Shown one piece after another: positions 19,572-30,000 of a stretch of 64,000 nucleotides of DNA (position 1 is the first letter of the stretch; each line of letters starts with the position of its first letter). A program made the position numbers and the translations under genes. Under the pieces are notes generated by a model, which saw only the letters and a list, made by a program, of their open reading frames with translations, ran no database searches and had not been told where the DNA came from. The stretch is from Naumovozyma dairenensis CBS 421. Lineage: Eukaryota > Ascomycota > Saccharomycetes > Saccharomycetales > Saccharomycetaceae. The stretch is taken from the NCBI RefSeq assembly GCF_000227115.2, contig NC_016481.1, positions 124,001 to 188,000 of the forward strand, read 5' to 3'.

Positions 19572-21005
19572 TCATACTTTGTTTTCACTTGGAGTTGCGA
19601 TGGCATCTGGTAATTTGTTTGAAACAACATAATGCAATTCATATTCTTGTAAGACAGAATCTGTCGTTATGGAATATGGGACAAACTCAGCTTCTTCTTG
19701 ATTACTCGTTTCCCCTTCATCGTCCTCTTCAATAAATGAATCACTAGCATATTGTTCGGTCATGCTATTGTCATTAGCATTCGTATCATCTACATTATCA
19801 TTGCCAATATGTTCATATTTTTGTTCAATTTTCTGTTTATACCTGAAATAATTATAATATGAAACATCCAAAAGGACAATTGTCATACCAATCCAATTAT
19901 ATATTCCACTTAATCTTTCTCCCAAGACAATCATACTAAATATAATAGTTAACACTTCTTTAATTATACCCGCAATGGACATAGTTAGAACTTTTGTATG
20001 TTGTAAAATTCCAAATTCACAATACGTCAATATGAATACGCATATTCCCGGTATAATCAATAATATGAAACCTTTACATATCGAGAATTTTGTTATGGTA
20101 TCATTGACACCGGGCGATACTTTGAAAAGATTTGATTGAAATATTCCAGGGAACGGTTTTTCAATGATTAATGCTGTTATGAATAACGTTATACCCATTA
20201 TTGGAGCCAATTGATAAATGGTATACATAGGATGCGTTTTCCTTTTCTTCAACGATGATGTTACTCTCTGCTGTATCCGCAGATCGGATACTTCAGAAGT
20301 TTGATTGGATGAAGACCTTGATTCGATGGAAGGCTCTGGTTTGTTCCTCAGTATTAATTGTGTGTATACCCATCTTAACCCAGATAGACAAGCAGCTGCC
20401 AATACTAGAAATGCTCCAAATATTAGAGCGGAATAATCATCAATTTCATCGTTACTAGTTGAATTTGGTTTATAAACCATCATTACGACACCGATGAACA
20501 TAATGGATACAATCATTGATAATTTCCAATGAAATTTTTCAATTTTGAAAATACAACTGAATAAAAGGACAAATGCGATACTTGATGACTTTATAGTCGT
20601 ATATATTGTCAATGGGACAAATTTAAATGATACGTTACTGAATCCGATATCACCTGCTGTTGCAACTGCTGTTGGGATCAAATATTTCAAATAAAATTTC
20701 CAATCATTTTTATGTTCATTAGTAGTAGTAGTCGTCGTCGTCGTCGTTGGAGCTGGAGCTGGAGCTGATGCTCTCGGTATATTTTCCATATCATCTAATG
20801 ATATTTTTGGCCTCTTATTAAAGTTTTCAATCTTAATGTATATGAATGCTAATATCCATAAAATCGTTTGGTGGAACACTGTTACCAGAATTGGGTATGA
20901 TACACCCAATCCATTTTTAGGATCAAACATCCATTTATTATATAGTGATAATGCGATTGCGCTGAAATACCATCCAGCAATATATATCAATGTTATTGTT
21001 TTCAT
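19572..21005 (-). CDS. YMD8: Putative nucleotide-sugar/triose-phosphate-type transporter Ymd8
   Basis: 477 residues with about ten hydrophobic segments of the drug/metabolite transporter fold. It starts ITLIYIAGWYFSAIALSLYNK, a signature of the TPT/nucleotide-sugar branch (LYNKW), and has SFKFVPLTIYTTIKSSS, the conserved KSSS-type loop, in the middle. There are two hydrophilic insertions, a Thr run near residues 85-95 and an Arg/Ser-rich loop near residues 225-260, and an acidic C-terminal tail of about 85 residues. S. cerevisiae Ymd8 (442 residues) is a predicted Golgi/COPI-vesicle transporter of unknown substrate. Its place beside the YML037C homologue and CGI121 supports the name. Confidence 0.88.
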   Translation of the reverse strand: MKTITLIYIAGWYFSAIALSLYNKWMFDPKNGLGVSYPILVTVFHQTILWILAFIYIKIENFNKRPKISLDDMENIPRASAPAPAPTTTTTTTTTNEHKNDWKFYLKYLIPTAVATAGDIGFSNVSFKFVPLTIYTTIKSSSIAFVLLFSCIFKIEKFHWKLSMIVSIMFIGVVMMVYKPNSTSNDEIDDYSALIFGAFLVLAAACLSGLRWVYTQLILRNKPEPSIESRSSSNQTSEVSDLRIQQRVTSSLKKRKTHPMYTIYQLAPIMGITLFITALIIEKPFPGIFQSNLFKVSPGVNDTITKFSICKGFILLIIPGICVFILTYCEFGILQHTKVLTMSIAGIIKEVLTIIFSMIVLGERLSGIYNWIGMTIVLLDVSYYNYFRYKQKIEQKYEHIGNDNVDDTNANDNSMTEQYASDSFIEEDDEGETSNQEEAEFVPYSITTDSVLQEYELHYVVSNKLPDAIATPSENKV

Positions 21006-21634
21006 ATTGTTGTTATGTTATAACCTTTTTTAGTATGTATTATTATTACAGGGTACTCAAAAGAGATGTAAATGTATATTTTTAATGATCGGCAAAGGAG
21101 CAAATAGTGTCTCTTGCAACAGAGAATGGTATCTGTTGTAATGATTGTTGTGAATATGAAGAGAAAAGAAGGTCTTCGAAACAGTGTAGGGGTGAGAACT
21201 ACAGGAAATAATTCACTTGATTTCAAGGTGCAGTTACCTATGCATGTAGTCAACTGAAAATCTATAGAAAAACTTGGGAATTTCGAGAAGAACAAATTTT
21301 AAATTTAACCTGGTCAATTACTTGAAGAAACAAACAGGTAAACCTGGTATAAGTGTCTTTAATAATAGTTTGATTGGTACCCATCCAAAGTAAATCCATA
21401 ACGTTACATGTAAATCGTTTAGCTTAGTTTAGTTTAGTTAATTAAGAACACGCGAAATATTTTTTTCAATATGGCGCAGGGCTGTTACCCGTCTCACGTT
21501 ATAGCTATGGCGCCATTATGAGTAAAACCAGAACCATCACTATCAATGGAACCATGGAACCATCACTGTGGAATCATGATAGTATATGATTGATGGCCCG
21601 ATGGATGGATTCAATCAAGCAATGTGTTGCAATT
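21006..21634. promoter_or_regulatory. YMD8 upstream region with a Reb1-type site
   Basis: 629 bp. TTACCCG at 21485-21491 fits the Reb1 consensus (reverse CGGGTAA). Near 21528-21575 there are several short copies of GGAACCATCACT-like sequence in tandem. No gene was seen; a 97-codon open frame at 21002-21295 looks like chance. Confidence 0.45.
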
Positions 21635-23044
21635 TTATCTTTTCTTGGGTTGCAAGGGCGTAAAATCAGATATACTGTTGATTCGAGTGTCTAGATTATG
21701 TGAAATGGGGAATATGGGTTTCGTTGGCTTCGATGGAGGACTAGCTGTCTCTGTCAGGGTCGGTGTCTCGGAAGGAGAGTTATACTTCGTGGAACCAAAT
21801 GAAATCGTCTCACTATTAGGCAGTGAGGGTGACTCTAGACTTTCTTGTACATTATTTACATTCGATGCCACAGTTCCTTGTTCAAAGTCACCAAAATCAT
21901 CTTCGCTTCCGCTTTCACTAGCGTCATCTTTCTTGCCTTCACCGTCATATCCATCATCCACAGCATTTTCTTCTTTTGAGTTCTCTAATTCACTCACGTT
22001 ATCGCTGATGCGAGGTTCCTGTCTCATAATATGTGGTTTAACGTCACTATTTGGTTCATTGAATGACTGACCCTCGCTATTGAAAATAACATTTTCTGAA
22101 TCGTCATTTTCTGCAAGAGCAAAAACTGGAACACTCCCATTTTTAGCCTTCTCTGGGGATTTTTCTTTTTTATCTTTCGTATGCCGACTACCCTTACTTT
22201 CATTCTTCTTCTTACTATGGCTACTCCAAAACCAAAAACTACTTTTCCCCTTGGATTTATGCTTCGTCCTCTTGTGGTCGATTCCATCCTTATCAGCATT
22301 CTTTGTATGTGAAATTCCTCTTGGAACAAATTTTTGCAAAGGGTCAATCTTAAATGTGGATTCCCCGAATACAGATGTATTTTTGTCAGTATCCTGACTT
22401 CCAACAGAGTAGACATTGGTAGATGAATTAGTCATGATTAAGATATTATTAGAATCTTGTCGTTTCCCCTGAATGGTATTATACATTTCAGAAGAGGACA
22501 AATCCCGCTCTCGGACTATTTCCTTAAGACCAATACTTGCTAATTTAAATAATTTTTGGTTTGTACTTTCCTCCTTCCTCTCTTTCTGAGGCTGTCGTGA
22601 TACATCTTCTTCATCCTCTGCTTCTTCTTTTCCTTTCGCTTGTTTTGTTTTTAGTAGTTTATTACTCGTAGTCGTCCCCTTATTACTCCATGCAAATAAT
22701 ACTGGTGTATCAATGGGAAGAGCCATTGATATATTATTACCACTTTGGAAATTACTTGCGTATTTTTCTTCTTCCAACCATTCCTCTCCAATATCATAAC
22801 ATTTATTAATAATAGGATTATCTCTTCTATACCACGATCGTGTTGAGAAAGAATCCTGTGTTACATCATGATGTTGGAAAAGAAAACTCATTAATTTCCT
22901 ACCTCCGCTGACTTCATCTAATAATTTATACAAACTGGCATCTTCCCCTTCGTTACAATCTTTAGGTTCAGTCTTGTCTTCATCAGATAGCATTTTTCTT
23001 TCAACGTCATTTGTATTAAATATATCAGCTAATAATTCTTCCAT
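21635..23044 (-). CDS. YML037C-like protein of unknown function
   Basis: The open frame extends to 23086 but begins with GTG; the first ATG at 23044 gives 469 residues starting MEELLADIF. The protein is hydrophilic and rich in S, K, E and D, with no membrane span and few hydrophobic segments after the first 130 residues. The N-terminal 130 residues, with FLFQHHDVTQ, SWYRRDNPIINKCYDIGEEWLEEE and LPIDTPVLFAW, look like the most folded part. A basic K/S-rich block sits near residues 255-300 and an acidic block (ESGSEDDFGDFEQG) near 395. The last resembles short DFGDF-type motifs used in clathrin-adaptor binding. The S. cerevisiae positional homologue YML037C is uncharacterised and reported with clathrin-coated vesicles. 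Assignment is mainly by gene order. Confidence 0.65.
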   Translation of the reverse strand: MEELLADIFNTNDVERKMLSDEDKTEPKDCNEGEDASLYKLLDEVSGGRKLMSFLFQHHDVTQDSFSTRSWYRRDNPIINKCYDIGEEWLEEEKYASNFQSGNNISMALPIDTPVLFAWSNKGTTTSNKLLKTKQAKGKEEAEDEEDVSRQPQKERKEESTNQKLFKLASIGLKEIVRERDLSSSEMYNTIQGKRQDSNNILIMTNSSTNVYSVGSQDTDKNTSVFGESTFKIDPLQKFVPRGISHTKNADKDGIDHKRTKHKSKGKSSFWFWSSHSKKKNESKGSRHTKDKKEKSPEKAKNGSVPVFALAENDDSENVIFNSEGQSFNEPNSDVKPHIMRQEPRISDNVSELENSKEENAVDDGYDGEGKKDDASESGSEDDFGDFEQGTVASNVNNVQESLESPSLPNSETISFGSTKYNSPSETPTLTETASPPSKPTKPIFPISHNLDTRINSISDFTPLQPKKR

Positions 23045-23323
23045 TATTGTGCTCCTGAAGTAAGTTAAAACTTGGTATATTAGCACCCCTTCTGTCCACT
23101 ATAGTACACTTTTTGACCTCGATCGATCTGTACGTTTATAATCCATCTCTGTAAGCTATATGTTTTTGAAAGTTCTAAATTGTATTGTTTTAACAAAAAC
23201 ATATTATATTAATGGACTTGGCGCCTTTAATAGAAAAAAAAAAACATGATTTATAGTTTTAACTAACAATAATTCATAGAACTCTCGAGGACCGAACAGC
23301 TCTCAAGGGAAAACGCTCACATA

Positions 23324-23857
23324 ATGACTTTAATCACTATCCCACAATTCCCAGAATACAACGTTTCAATCACGTTATTCAAAGACGTGACGAATTCCAA
23401 AGTTATACGATCTCATATTGCTGATTCCAAAATTGCATTCCTAGATGCGAAATTAATCGTATCTACAGAACAAGTATACAGTGCCATATACAAAGCATTA
23501 ATTGAAAATAAATATAATAGGTTGAGAACTAAGACTATCCTTTCTGAATGTTTGTTTTGTTTAAGTCCTACTTCCAATATTGGCGATGCCTTTAAGAAAT
23601 TCGGTATTAAAGATGATTCAAAAAATGTTATTTGTTTGAAAGTTTTGAGTAATGGTGAATCACTTGATGACGTTAATAAAGAGGTGCTTGATGTGGTTGA
23701 TGGTACTATGATCGAATTCAATGATGATAATTTAAAGGATATGTATGATGTAACGTTAGTTAGAAAGATCTATAAGTTGGAAAAGGATTTTCAACCTGCA
23801 ACAACTACAGAGCTATCACGGGCATTGGTAAATGCTATTCAAATTAGAGGTCTATGA
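23324..23857 (+). CDS. CGI121: EKC/KEOPS complex subunit Cgi121
   Basis: 177 residues, near the S. cerevisiae length of 181. It belongs to the CGI-121/TPRKB family, with an alpha/beta fold that binds the kinase Bud32 and the 3' end of tRNA in the KEOPS complex, which makes the t6A modification of ANN-decoding tRNAs and also affects telomeres and transcription. Recognisable parts are FDAKLIVSTEQV-like IAFLDAKLIVSTEQVY, the centre SECLFCLSPTSNIGDAFKKFGI, and the family-typical end RALVNAIQIRGL. The S. cerevisiae gene has an intron close to its 3' end; here the frame runs through to the conserved terminus without one. It is divergent from the YML037C homologue with 279 bp between the starts. Confidence 0.93.
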   Translation: MTLITIPQFPEYNVSITLFKDVTNSKVIRSHIADSKIAFLDAKLIVSTEQVYSAIYKALIENKYNRLRTKTILSECLFCLSPTSNIGDAFKKFGIKDDSKNVICLKVLSNGESLDDVNKEVLDVVDGTMIEFNDDNLKDMYDVTLVRKIYKLEKDFQPATTTELSRALVNAIQIRGL

Positions 23858-24031
23858 ACATTCGATCATCGTAGAGGTTGAGGATTATAGTATGAGTATA
23901 TTATTTATTAATAATTATGTTATAAAAGGAGGATAGAATAGATATATACATATATATATATATAAACTTTGATTTTGATATAAAGAATGGATACAGACAA
24001 GTATAGGTATTCTTCTATGGATATTCTTGCA

Positions 24032-26392
24032 TTATTTATTCCTGAAATTTGCAAAATGATTAACTAACTCCAATTCAGTAGATAATGTATCATATCTATA
24101 ATTGATTCTAATATCCGGGACGTTGGTCTTAACGACATCATTCCCTTCAACACCTGGACGATTGAAATTTTTACCAATCCAATGTTCCTTAATTTGAGCT
24201 TCCCAACCACTTTGTAAAACAGAATTCCTTGCTAATTCACACATATCCACATTTGATAACTTATAAATTTGGGCTGCTACTGAATATTCTTCAATTAATG
24301 GTTCTCTAGTATATGAGAATTGTAGAGGATCATCCGTAGATAATGAAACATTCAAACCTCTCTTAAAATATCTTGGGAATGGATTCTTATCATACGTCAA
24401 AAACAATGCATTGTTTGATAGTGGTGACATAGCAATAGGTACTTGATCAAGATAATATAAATATTGAACAAAGGGAACTTTTCTCAATAAGATACCATGG
24501 GAAATACCTTGTGCTAGCAAATATGAAGAGACTAAATGTTCAGGATCACCTGCTTCACCACAATGAGGTCTTAAAACCAGAGTATTAAACCCACGTTTGG
24601 CTCTCCATTGGTTTAATGAAGCCATACTTGCATATTGATAATACAAGTAATAAGAATATGGTGGATTTTGTGGAGCCTCCCATAAAGATGGTTTTGGATA
24701 CTTTCTATGGAAACGACGGTCTACTTTAGATTCATCATCCACTGAATCAAACCCAATGACTCTTTGTAAAAAGACATGTAATTTTGGATGAGATTTTGGG
24801 TTCTTAGTTACTTCAAATAATGGTTGGAAAATATTTCTACAAATATCTTGAAAATTGTTAACAATCCCTGATTTATGATAGATATCATATAGACGAGGAA
24901 TTTGAATTAGCCAACGAATATTGTGAGAGATTATTTTATTATCAACTATCCAACCGGCTAATTTATCCCATTCATCAATGGATCTACCATAAATTGAAAT
25001 TCTATATTCACAATTTTGATATTTGGAATTTTCTAAATCTGATAATACTTGTTTAGTAATATCGGCCAAATATTTCCCCTTAATATAATTATCTGTCTTT
25101 AAGAAGATTTCTCTTAAACGTGATTCACCAATTGGATTATATTTCAAATTAAACTTGTCGAATCTATGGAATGTATCCTTATGAGCATGCATATCTAAAG
25201 TATCGATAGATAAATCATAACCAGTCAAATTTAAAGATTGGAAAACTTCGGCTAATGTCAAGACTTTACCATCTCTAAAGATCACCTTTTCATCTTTAGA
25301 ATGTCTCAGTTTATGCTTTATGAAACGTAATAAATGTTTTTGATTCATACATGCAGAATGATGAACGTGAGTATCCACTTTTCTAACATTATAGAAATCT
25401 CTATGAGGATTCCTCTTTGAGACAGTTGTTTCTTGATATTCATTCAATAGGTAATATAAATTCCAACGTGCTTCTAAATATTGTAATCTTCTAAACGCAA
25501 ATGATTTCGCAGGACCATCGGAGGAAATAGTAATCATTTTCTCTAAATCTAAATAATAATCACGCAATGTGGGAATTTCAGCAATCTTAGAGTCTTTATC
25601 ACCACTTTTATGAACAAAATAAGAATCATCATCATTGACATCGAAATCCCAATCTAAATCTTCGCCTGGAATTTCACATTTATCAAAATCAAACACTTCC
25701 ATATCTGGCTTATTTACCACATTTATAACAGTCTTAGTCTCCGCATTATAAGATGGCTTAGGTGGAGGGGGATAAACTTCCCAATCAGGTTTATTTTTCG
25801 GATTTTGACTTGGGTTTTGACACGATAAAGTTTGATACTTGGCCCTTAAATTTCTACAATCAGTAACATTAGAATAGAGTCCAATTAATTCTGGAGATGG
25901 AGAATCCAAGAACTGTTGAGCTGCATCATCAGCTAACATCCCCATCTTGTATGCATAACTATCCTTTTTGTTGCTATCATCTACCCATGTATTTCTTAGA
26001 GGATCAGGGATTGTATGTTGAGCACTAGTAGATAAAGTTCTTGATTTCTTTGCGGATCCATCAAGGTTTGTAGAATGTAGAGGTTGATCATAGATGACTG
26101 AGTTTGCAGGGATGGAACCATCAGTAGCTAGTTGTTTCAAATTGTGTTCATTCAATTGTTGTTCCTCATGGTAAGAATAGTTGGCGTCGTTACCGGACAT
26201 AAAGTCATCCTGACTCTCAATATTATCCCTTGAAGTTTGTAAAGCTAATCTATTTGCGACATTCTTTCTATCAACTTTCCTTGAATCATTGTTTAGTGCT
26301 AAATTAGAGTAATTTGGGTTCAGTTCATCGTTAGAAGGTGTTACTTCTAAAGATAGATCAGAAAAGTTTTGAGATGTTTGATCAAGATTCAT
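24032..26392 (-). CDS. AMD1: AMP deaminase
   Basis: 786 residues, compared with 810 in S. cerevisiae. It converts AMP to IMP and ammonia in the cytosolic purine nucleotide cycle. The C-terminal two-thirds is the metal-dependent amidohydrolase domain: the first zinc pair is in [20 protein letters not shown] (about 340-360), the conserved Glu/His region in [13 protein letters not shown], and the final Asp in [10 protein letters not shown]. The N-terminal 200 residues are hydrophilic, rich in S, N and D, and poorly conserved, as in fungal relatives. The first ATG at 26392 is the natural start. Its promoter is shared with SRC1 and holds a cluster of TTAGGGTT-like sites. Confidence 0.97.
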   Translation of the reverse strand: MNLDQTSQNFSDLSLEVTPSNDELNPNYSNLALNNDSRKVDRKNVANRLALQTSRDNIESQDDFMSGNDANYSYHEEQQLNEHNLKQLATDGSIPANSVIYDQPLHSTNLDGSAKKSRTLSTSAQHTIPDPLRNTWVDDSNKKDSYAYKMGMLADDAAQQFLDSPSPELIGLYSNVTDCRNLRAKYQTLSCQNPSQNPKNKPDWEVYPPPPKPSYNAETKTVINVVNKPDMEVFDFDKCEIPGEDLDWDFDVNDDDSYFVHKSGDKDSKIAEIPTLRDYYLDLEKMITISSDGPAKSFAFRRLQYLEARWNLYYLLNEYQETTVSKRNPHRDFYNVRKVDTHVHHSACMNQKHLLRFIKHKLRHSKDEKVIFRDGKVLTLAEVFQSLNLTGYDLSIDTLDMHAHKDTFHRFDKFNLKYNPIGESRLREIFLKTDNYIKGKYLADITKQVLSDLENSKYQNCEYRISIYGRSIDEWDKLAGWIVDNKIISHNIRWLIQIPRLYDIYHKSGIVNNFQDICRNIFQPLFEVTKNPKSHPKLHVFLQRVIGFDSVDDESKVDRRFHRKYPKPSLWEAPQNPPYSYYLYYQYASMASLNQWRAKRGFNTLVLRPHCGEAGDPEHLVSSYLLAQGISHGILLRKVPFVQYLYYLDQVPIAMSPLSNNALFLTYDKNPFPRYFKRGLNVSLSTDDPLQFSYTREPLIEEYSVAAQIYKLSNVDMCELARNSVLQSGWEAQIKEHWIGKNFNRPGVEGNDVVKTNVPDIRINYRYDTLSTELELVNHFANFRNK

Positions 26393-26671
26393 TTTTGATT
26401 CGCGTTCCTAATTCTGATTGTTGTTTTTTTGAGTCAGCAGAAGATGGAAGTTAATTAATGGACTTATTATATCAAAGCTTGCTGGACTGTTCACGTAGTA
26501 GTTGATTATTGATTGTTCAAAAGGGGTGGAATGGCAAGAGATCGTTCTAGCTGCACTAATTAGCCAAATTATGTTCTTATATATTAGCAAAAGTTAATAA
26601 ATACTCAAATCTTTTTTAAAGGTAAAGTAACAATTTTAATTTAAAAAAAATAAAAAAAAAAAAAGGAAATT

Positions 26672-26790
26672 AACCCTAGGTCATTTTTGTTTAGGGTCCT
26701 GTAAGGTAAATTTCCCAATTTCTATAGGGTAAATTTGAATTTTGTATAGGGTTAACAAAACCCCCACTTTACAGGGTATTCTTAGGGTTT
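26672..26790. promoter_or_regulatory. Cluster of Tbf1-like TTAGGGTT motifs between AMD1 and SRC1
   Basis: In about 120 bp there are at least six GGGT-core motifs: AACCCTAG (26672-26679), TTAGGGT (26691-26697), TAGGGT (26725-26730), TAGGGTTAAC (26747-26756), ACAGGGT (26771-26777) and TTAGGGTTT (26782-26790). The last is a full match to the Tbf1 consensus (ARCCCTAA in reverse). In yeasts Tbf1 binds such sites at snoRNA and other promoters and at subtelomeres and blocks the spread of silencing. The rest of the 684-bp divergent region is AT-rich without a gene. Confidence 0.55.
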
Positions 26791-27076
26791 GTACCTTTTC
26801 CCCTTTTGTTTACTTTTTACCGTTTTGAGATCCTCAATAAGAAGAGGAAGAGAATATTCCACAAGAATGATTTATGGTTTTCATTTAATTATGTATGACA
26901 TCTGAAGGTGATGGGGACATTGACGACGACAAGGACAATAATTTTAAAACATACAGCAAGAAAGTTGGTTATAAAGTATACAATCACCCTTGCTTAAAAA
27001 CTTAACCATAATAAAAACAACACTATTTCGAAAAGAAAACAAAAAAATAATAGAATAGCGGCCAACTTCGCATAAA

Positions 27077-30000
27077 ATGAATTCAGATACTGATTATCTA
27101 AAACCCGGATTCAATTTTAAAAAGTTGAGAGTACCTGACTTAAGAAGAATATTAACAGAAAATCATGTTACTTATTTATCTAGCTCTAAGAAGAGTGACT
27201 TATTAAAGCTTTTTAAAGAGAATATAGAACCTCGTCTTCCAGAACTAAGGGAGATCCATTTACATGCCCAACCAAGTAGTGAAGGGATCATTGATACCAA
27301 TCATACCAGTGGTAGAAATACATCTACGTCCCAAAGTCCAGATATTCGTTCATCAAAACACGGCCTAGTATGGCAAGCTGATTCAGATTCCAACTTGAAC
27401 TCAGATTCTTCGGACTCAGATTCAGATTCATTGACATCATTTGCAAGCCAAATTAAAAGTAAAGGTTCAATAACCCCTAAACCAAAGAAAAGGAAAATTG
27501 GTATTCCAAATGATGGAACCCCAATTGTCAATAAAGTATCGAAAAAGAGTCCATCCAAATCTCCTAATAAGTCTACTTCAATAAATAATTTCGATCTGTC
27601 ATCGGGTTCTGATTCTGAAACTATTGAAGGTCTTTCAATAAATAGAAGTCATCCTCATATTAGCCCTAATAAAGGAATTGAAGGGTTTTTCCATCAGGAG
27701 AACAAAAATGCCGGCTCAAATGATGAAGATCCCAATAAACTGAAAGAAGCAGCAGCTCACGTGAAACCATTAGCGAAACTAATCAAGAATAACGAGAAGA
27801 AGAAGAACATAGTACGTACATATTCTAGTTTTTCTTCTGACGATTCAGATATTGAATTAGAGTACCAAAAGGCAAAGAGGTTGGTTTCAGGTTCTAACGA
27901 TAATACGAATGATGAATCGTCATCATTCCAGAAGGAAAAAGATACTTCTAATAGAGCAAGTACCCCTACAATGGATCAACAGATTATTGAAATATTGGAA
28001 TCCGATGAAGAAGAAGAAGAAGATGTTGGTTCGAATAATACAGAAAAATCTTTAGAAACTGAAAGTCCAAATATTCAACCGATAGAATCTCCACCTAAAA
28101 AACAAACAGTGAACACCACAAGAAGTATACTACCCAAGCAAGAACCATCGTCTGAAAATGCAACTCCCATCAAACAAAAAGAAATCGGAAGTGAAGAAAA
28201 TGATGCTGATGTTAATGATAATACAAATATTTCGTCTAGTGAGGAAGAGTCATCGTCTAAAAGTGTAACTCAAAGAATTACAACTCCAGAATTACCAACT
28301 GCAGAAGATGTTCAGGAAAGCGAAGATCGTGTAGAAGAATTGGATAAAATATTAAATGAAGAGAAAACAGACACAAACAATGATTTCAATAAAACCACCA
28401 ATCAAGAGCTTATTAAAGAGCAAGTAAGTCCTACGTCGAAAGTTAAAGAAACACAAATGGTGTCGTCGCTTGGAGAAAAAAACACTTCCACGCCATCTTC
28501 TTCTAAAGGGGAGCCAGCTACACAACGGTTCCCATCACATACAAAGAACCATGGTTCTCCTCGTATTAAAACTCCTAGTAAAGATGTTATCAAACGCTCT
28601 CCAATATTCAAAGCTTATAAACTCGCTTCTCCAAAGATTTCAAAGAAAGCCCCATTTTCTGATAAACCGCACATTTCGAACCAACAAAATAGCATAGTAA
28701 AACCAATAAAGCGTGATGCGCTTCCTAAAGTAGATATCACACAACCTATAGTATCATTAGCTGATACCAGTACAACTACTAAAGAAACCTCTAGTCAAAA
28801 ACATCCCTTATCACAAGATGAACTAGAAGAATTATCTGAAATGTTATCATCTACTGATGGTGAATTGGAAAAAGATTTAGAACCTGAAGATAATGACATA
28901 AATATGGAAGAAACCGAAAGAAGTACCCAATCTGAAAATGAGACTGTCTCGTCATCCCCTCTAGAAACTGAAAAGGTAGCTATCACAAAGAATGGGAAGA
29001 GAGCGCTAGAATCTGACGATGTAGAAGAAATAAAGCAAGTTCCAAAAAAGAAAAGAAGAGTCATTGTAGGCATTAAGAAAATTTTAAAAACGTTATGCAG
29101 TCTCTTAAAGAAAATCATTCTTTTACTCCTATTGATTATACCTGTAATAATTGCATTATGGTATAGAGAACAAAGAATTATGGTAGGTTATTGTGGTACT
29201 GAAGTAGATAATAGGCCCAGTTTAATTATGAGGAACGTTGATTATCCATATGCATACGAAATTGACTCCGCTTTACAAACATACCTGAAACCAGAATGTT
29301 TGCCCTGTCCTGAAAACGCCATTTGTTATTCAAATATGGAAATGAAGTGTAGACCCAAATATAGATTAGTTGAATCGAGATGGAATTTATTTGGATTACT
29401 ACCCGTTAGTGCATCTTGTCAAAGGGATGATCAAAGAGATCAATTGGTTTCTGAAGTGGTTAAAAAAAGTTTGGAGTTTTTAAGAACAAAGAACGCCCAA
29501 ATAGAATGTGGTAGAAGTACTGATGATATCGGAAGTGGATTATCCGAAGAAGAATTATATGAAATATTCAACGAAGCCCGTGTGCCTTGGATTGATGATG
29601 ACGAATTTAATGATATTTGGAATCAAGTTATTTCAAACTTAAAGGAAGAACCTGAAGTTATTTGGAGGCAAGTGAGTACTAATTTTTTTTTTAATGCTTT
29701 TTCAATAGAACGGCCTAAGAACAACAATACTAACATTTTTTATTTAAATTACAGAACGATGACACGAAGTTTGCAAAGGATACCGCCAATGACTCAAGCA
29801 CAGCCAATGATAATAAAGGGAAGAAAAGATATCTTCACCAAAATTCCCAAGAGCAAAAAAGAGAAGGGGACTTTTCGATCGACATCCACGAAGCACGTCA
29901 GCGTCAAGTGCAAATTCCAATGGGAAATCTATGAAACGTATCGAAGAAATAGATACTTGATATGGACAGGTTTATCGACAGCCACGCTAGCTAAGATAGT

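Noticed and set aside
21635..22400. Open frames on the plus strand and in other minus frames over the YML037C homologue
   Set aside because: They are shadows of the real gene caused by its low stop density; composition is not protein-like.
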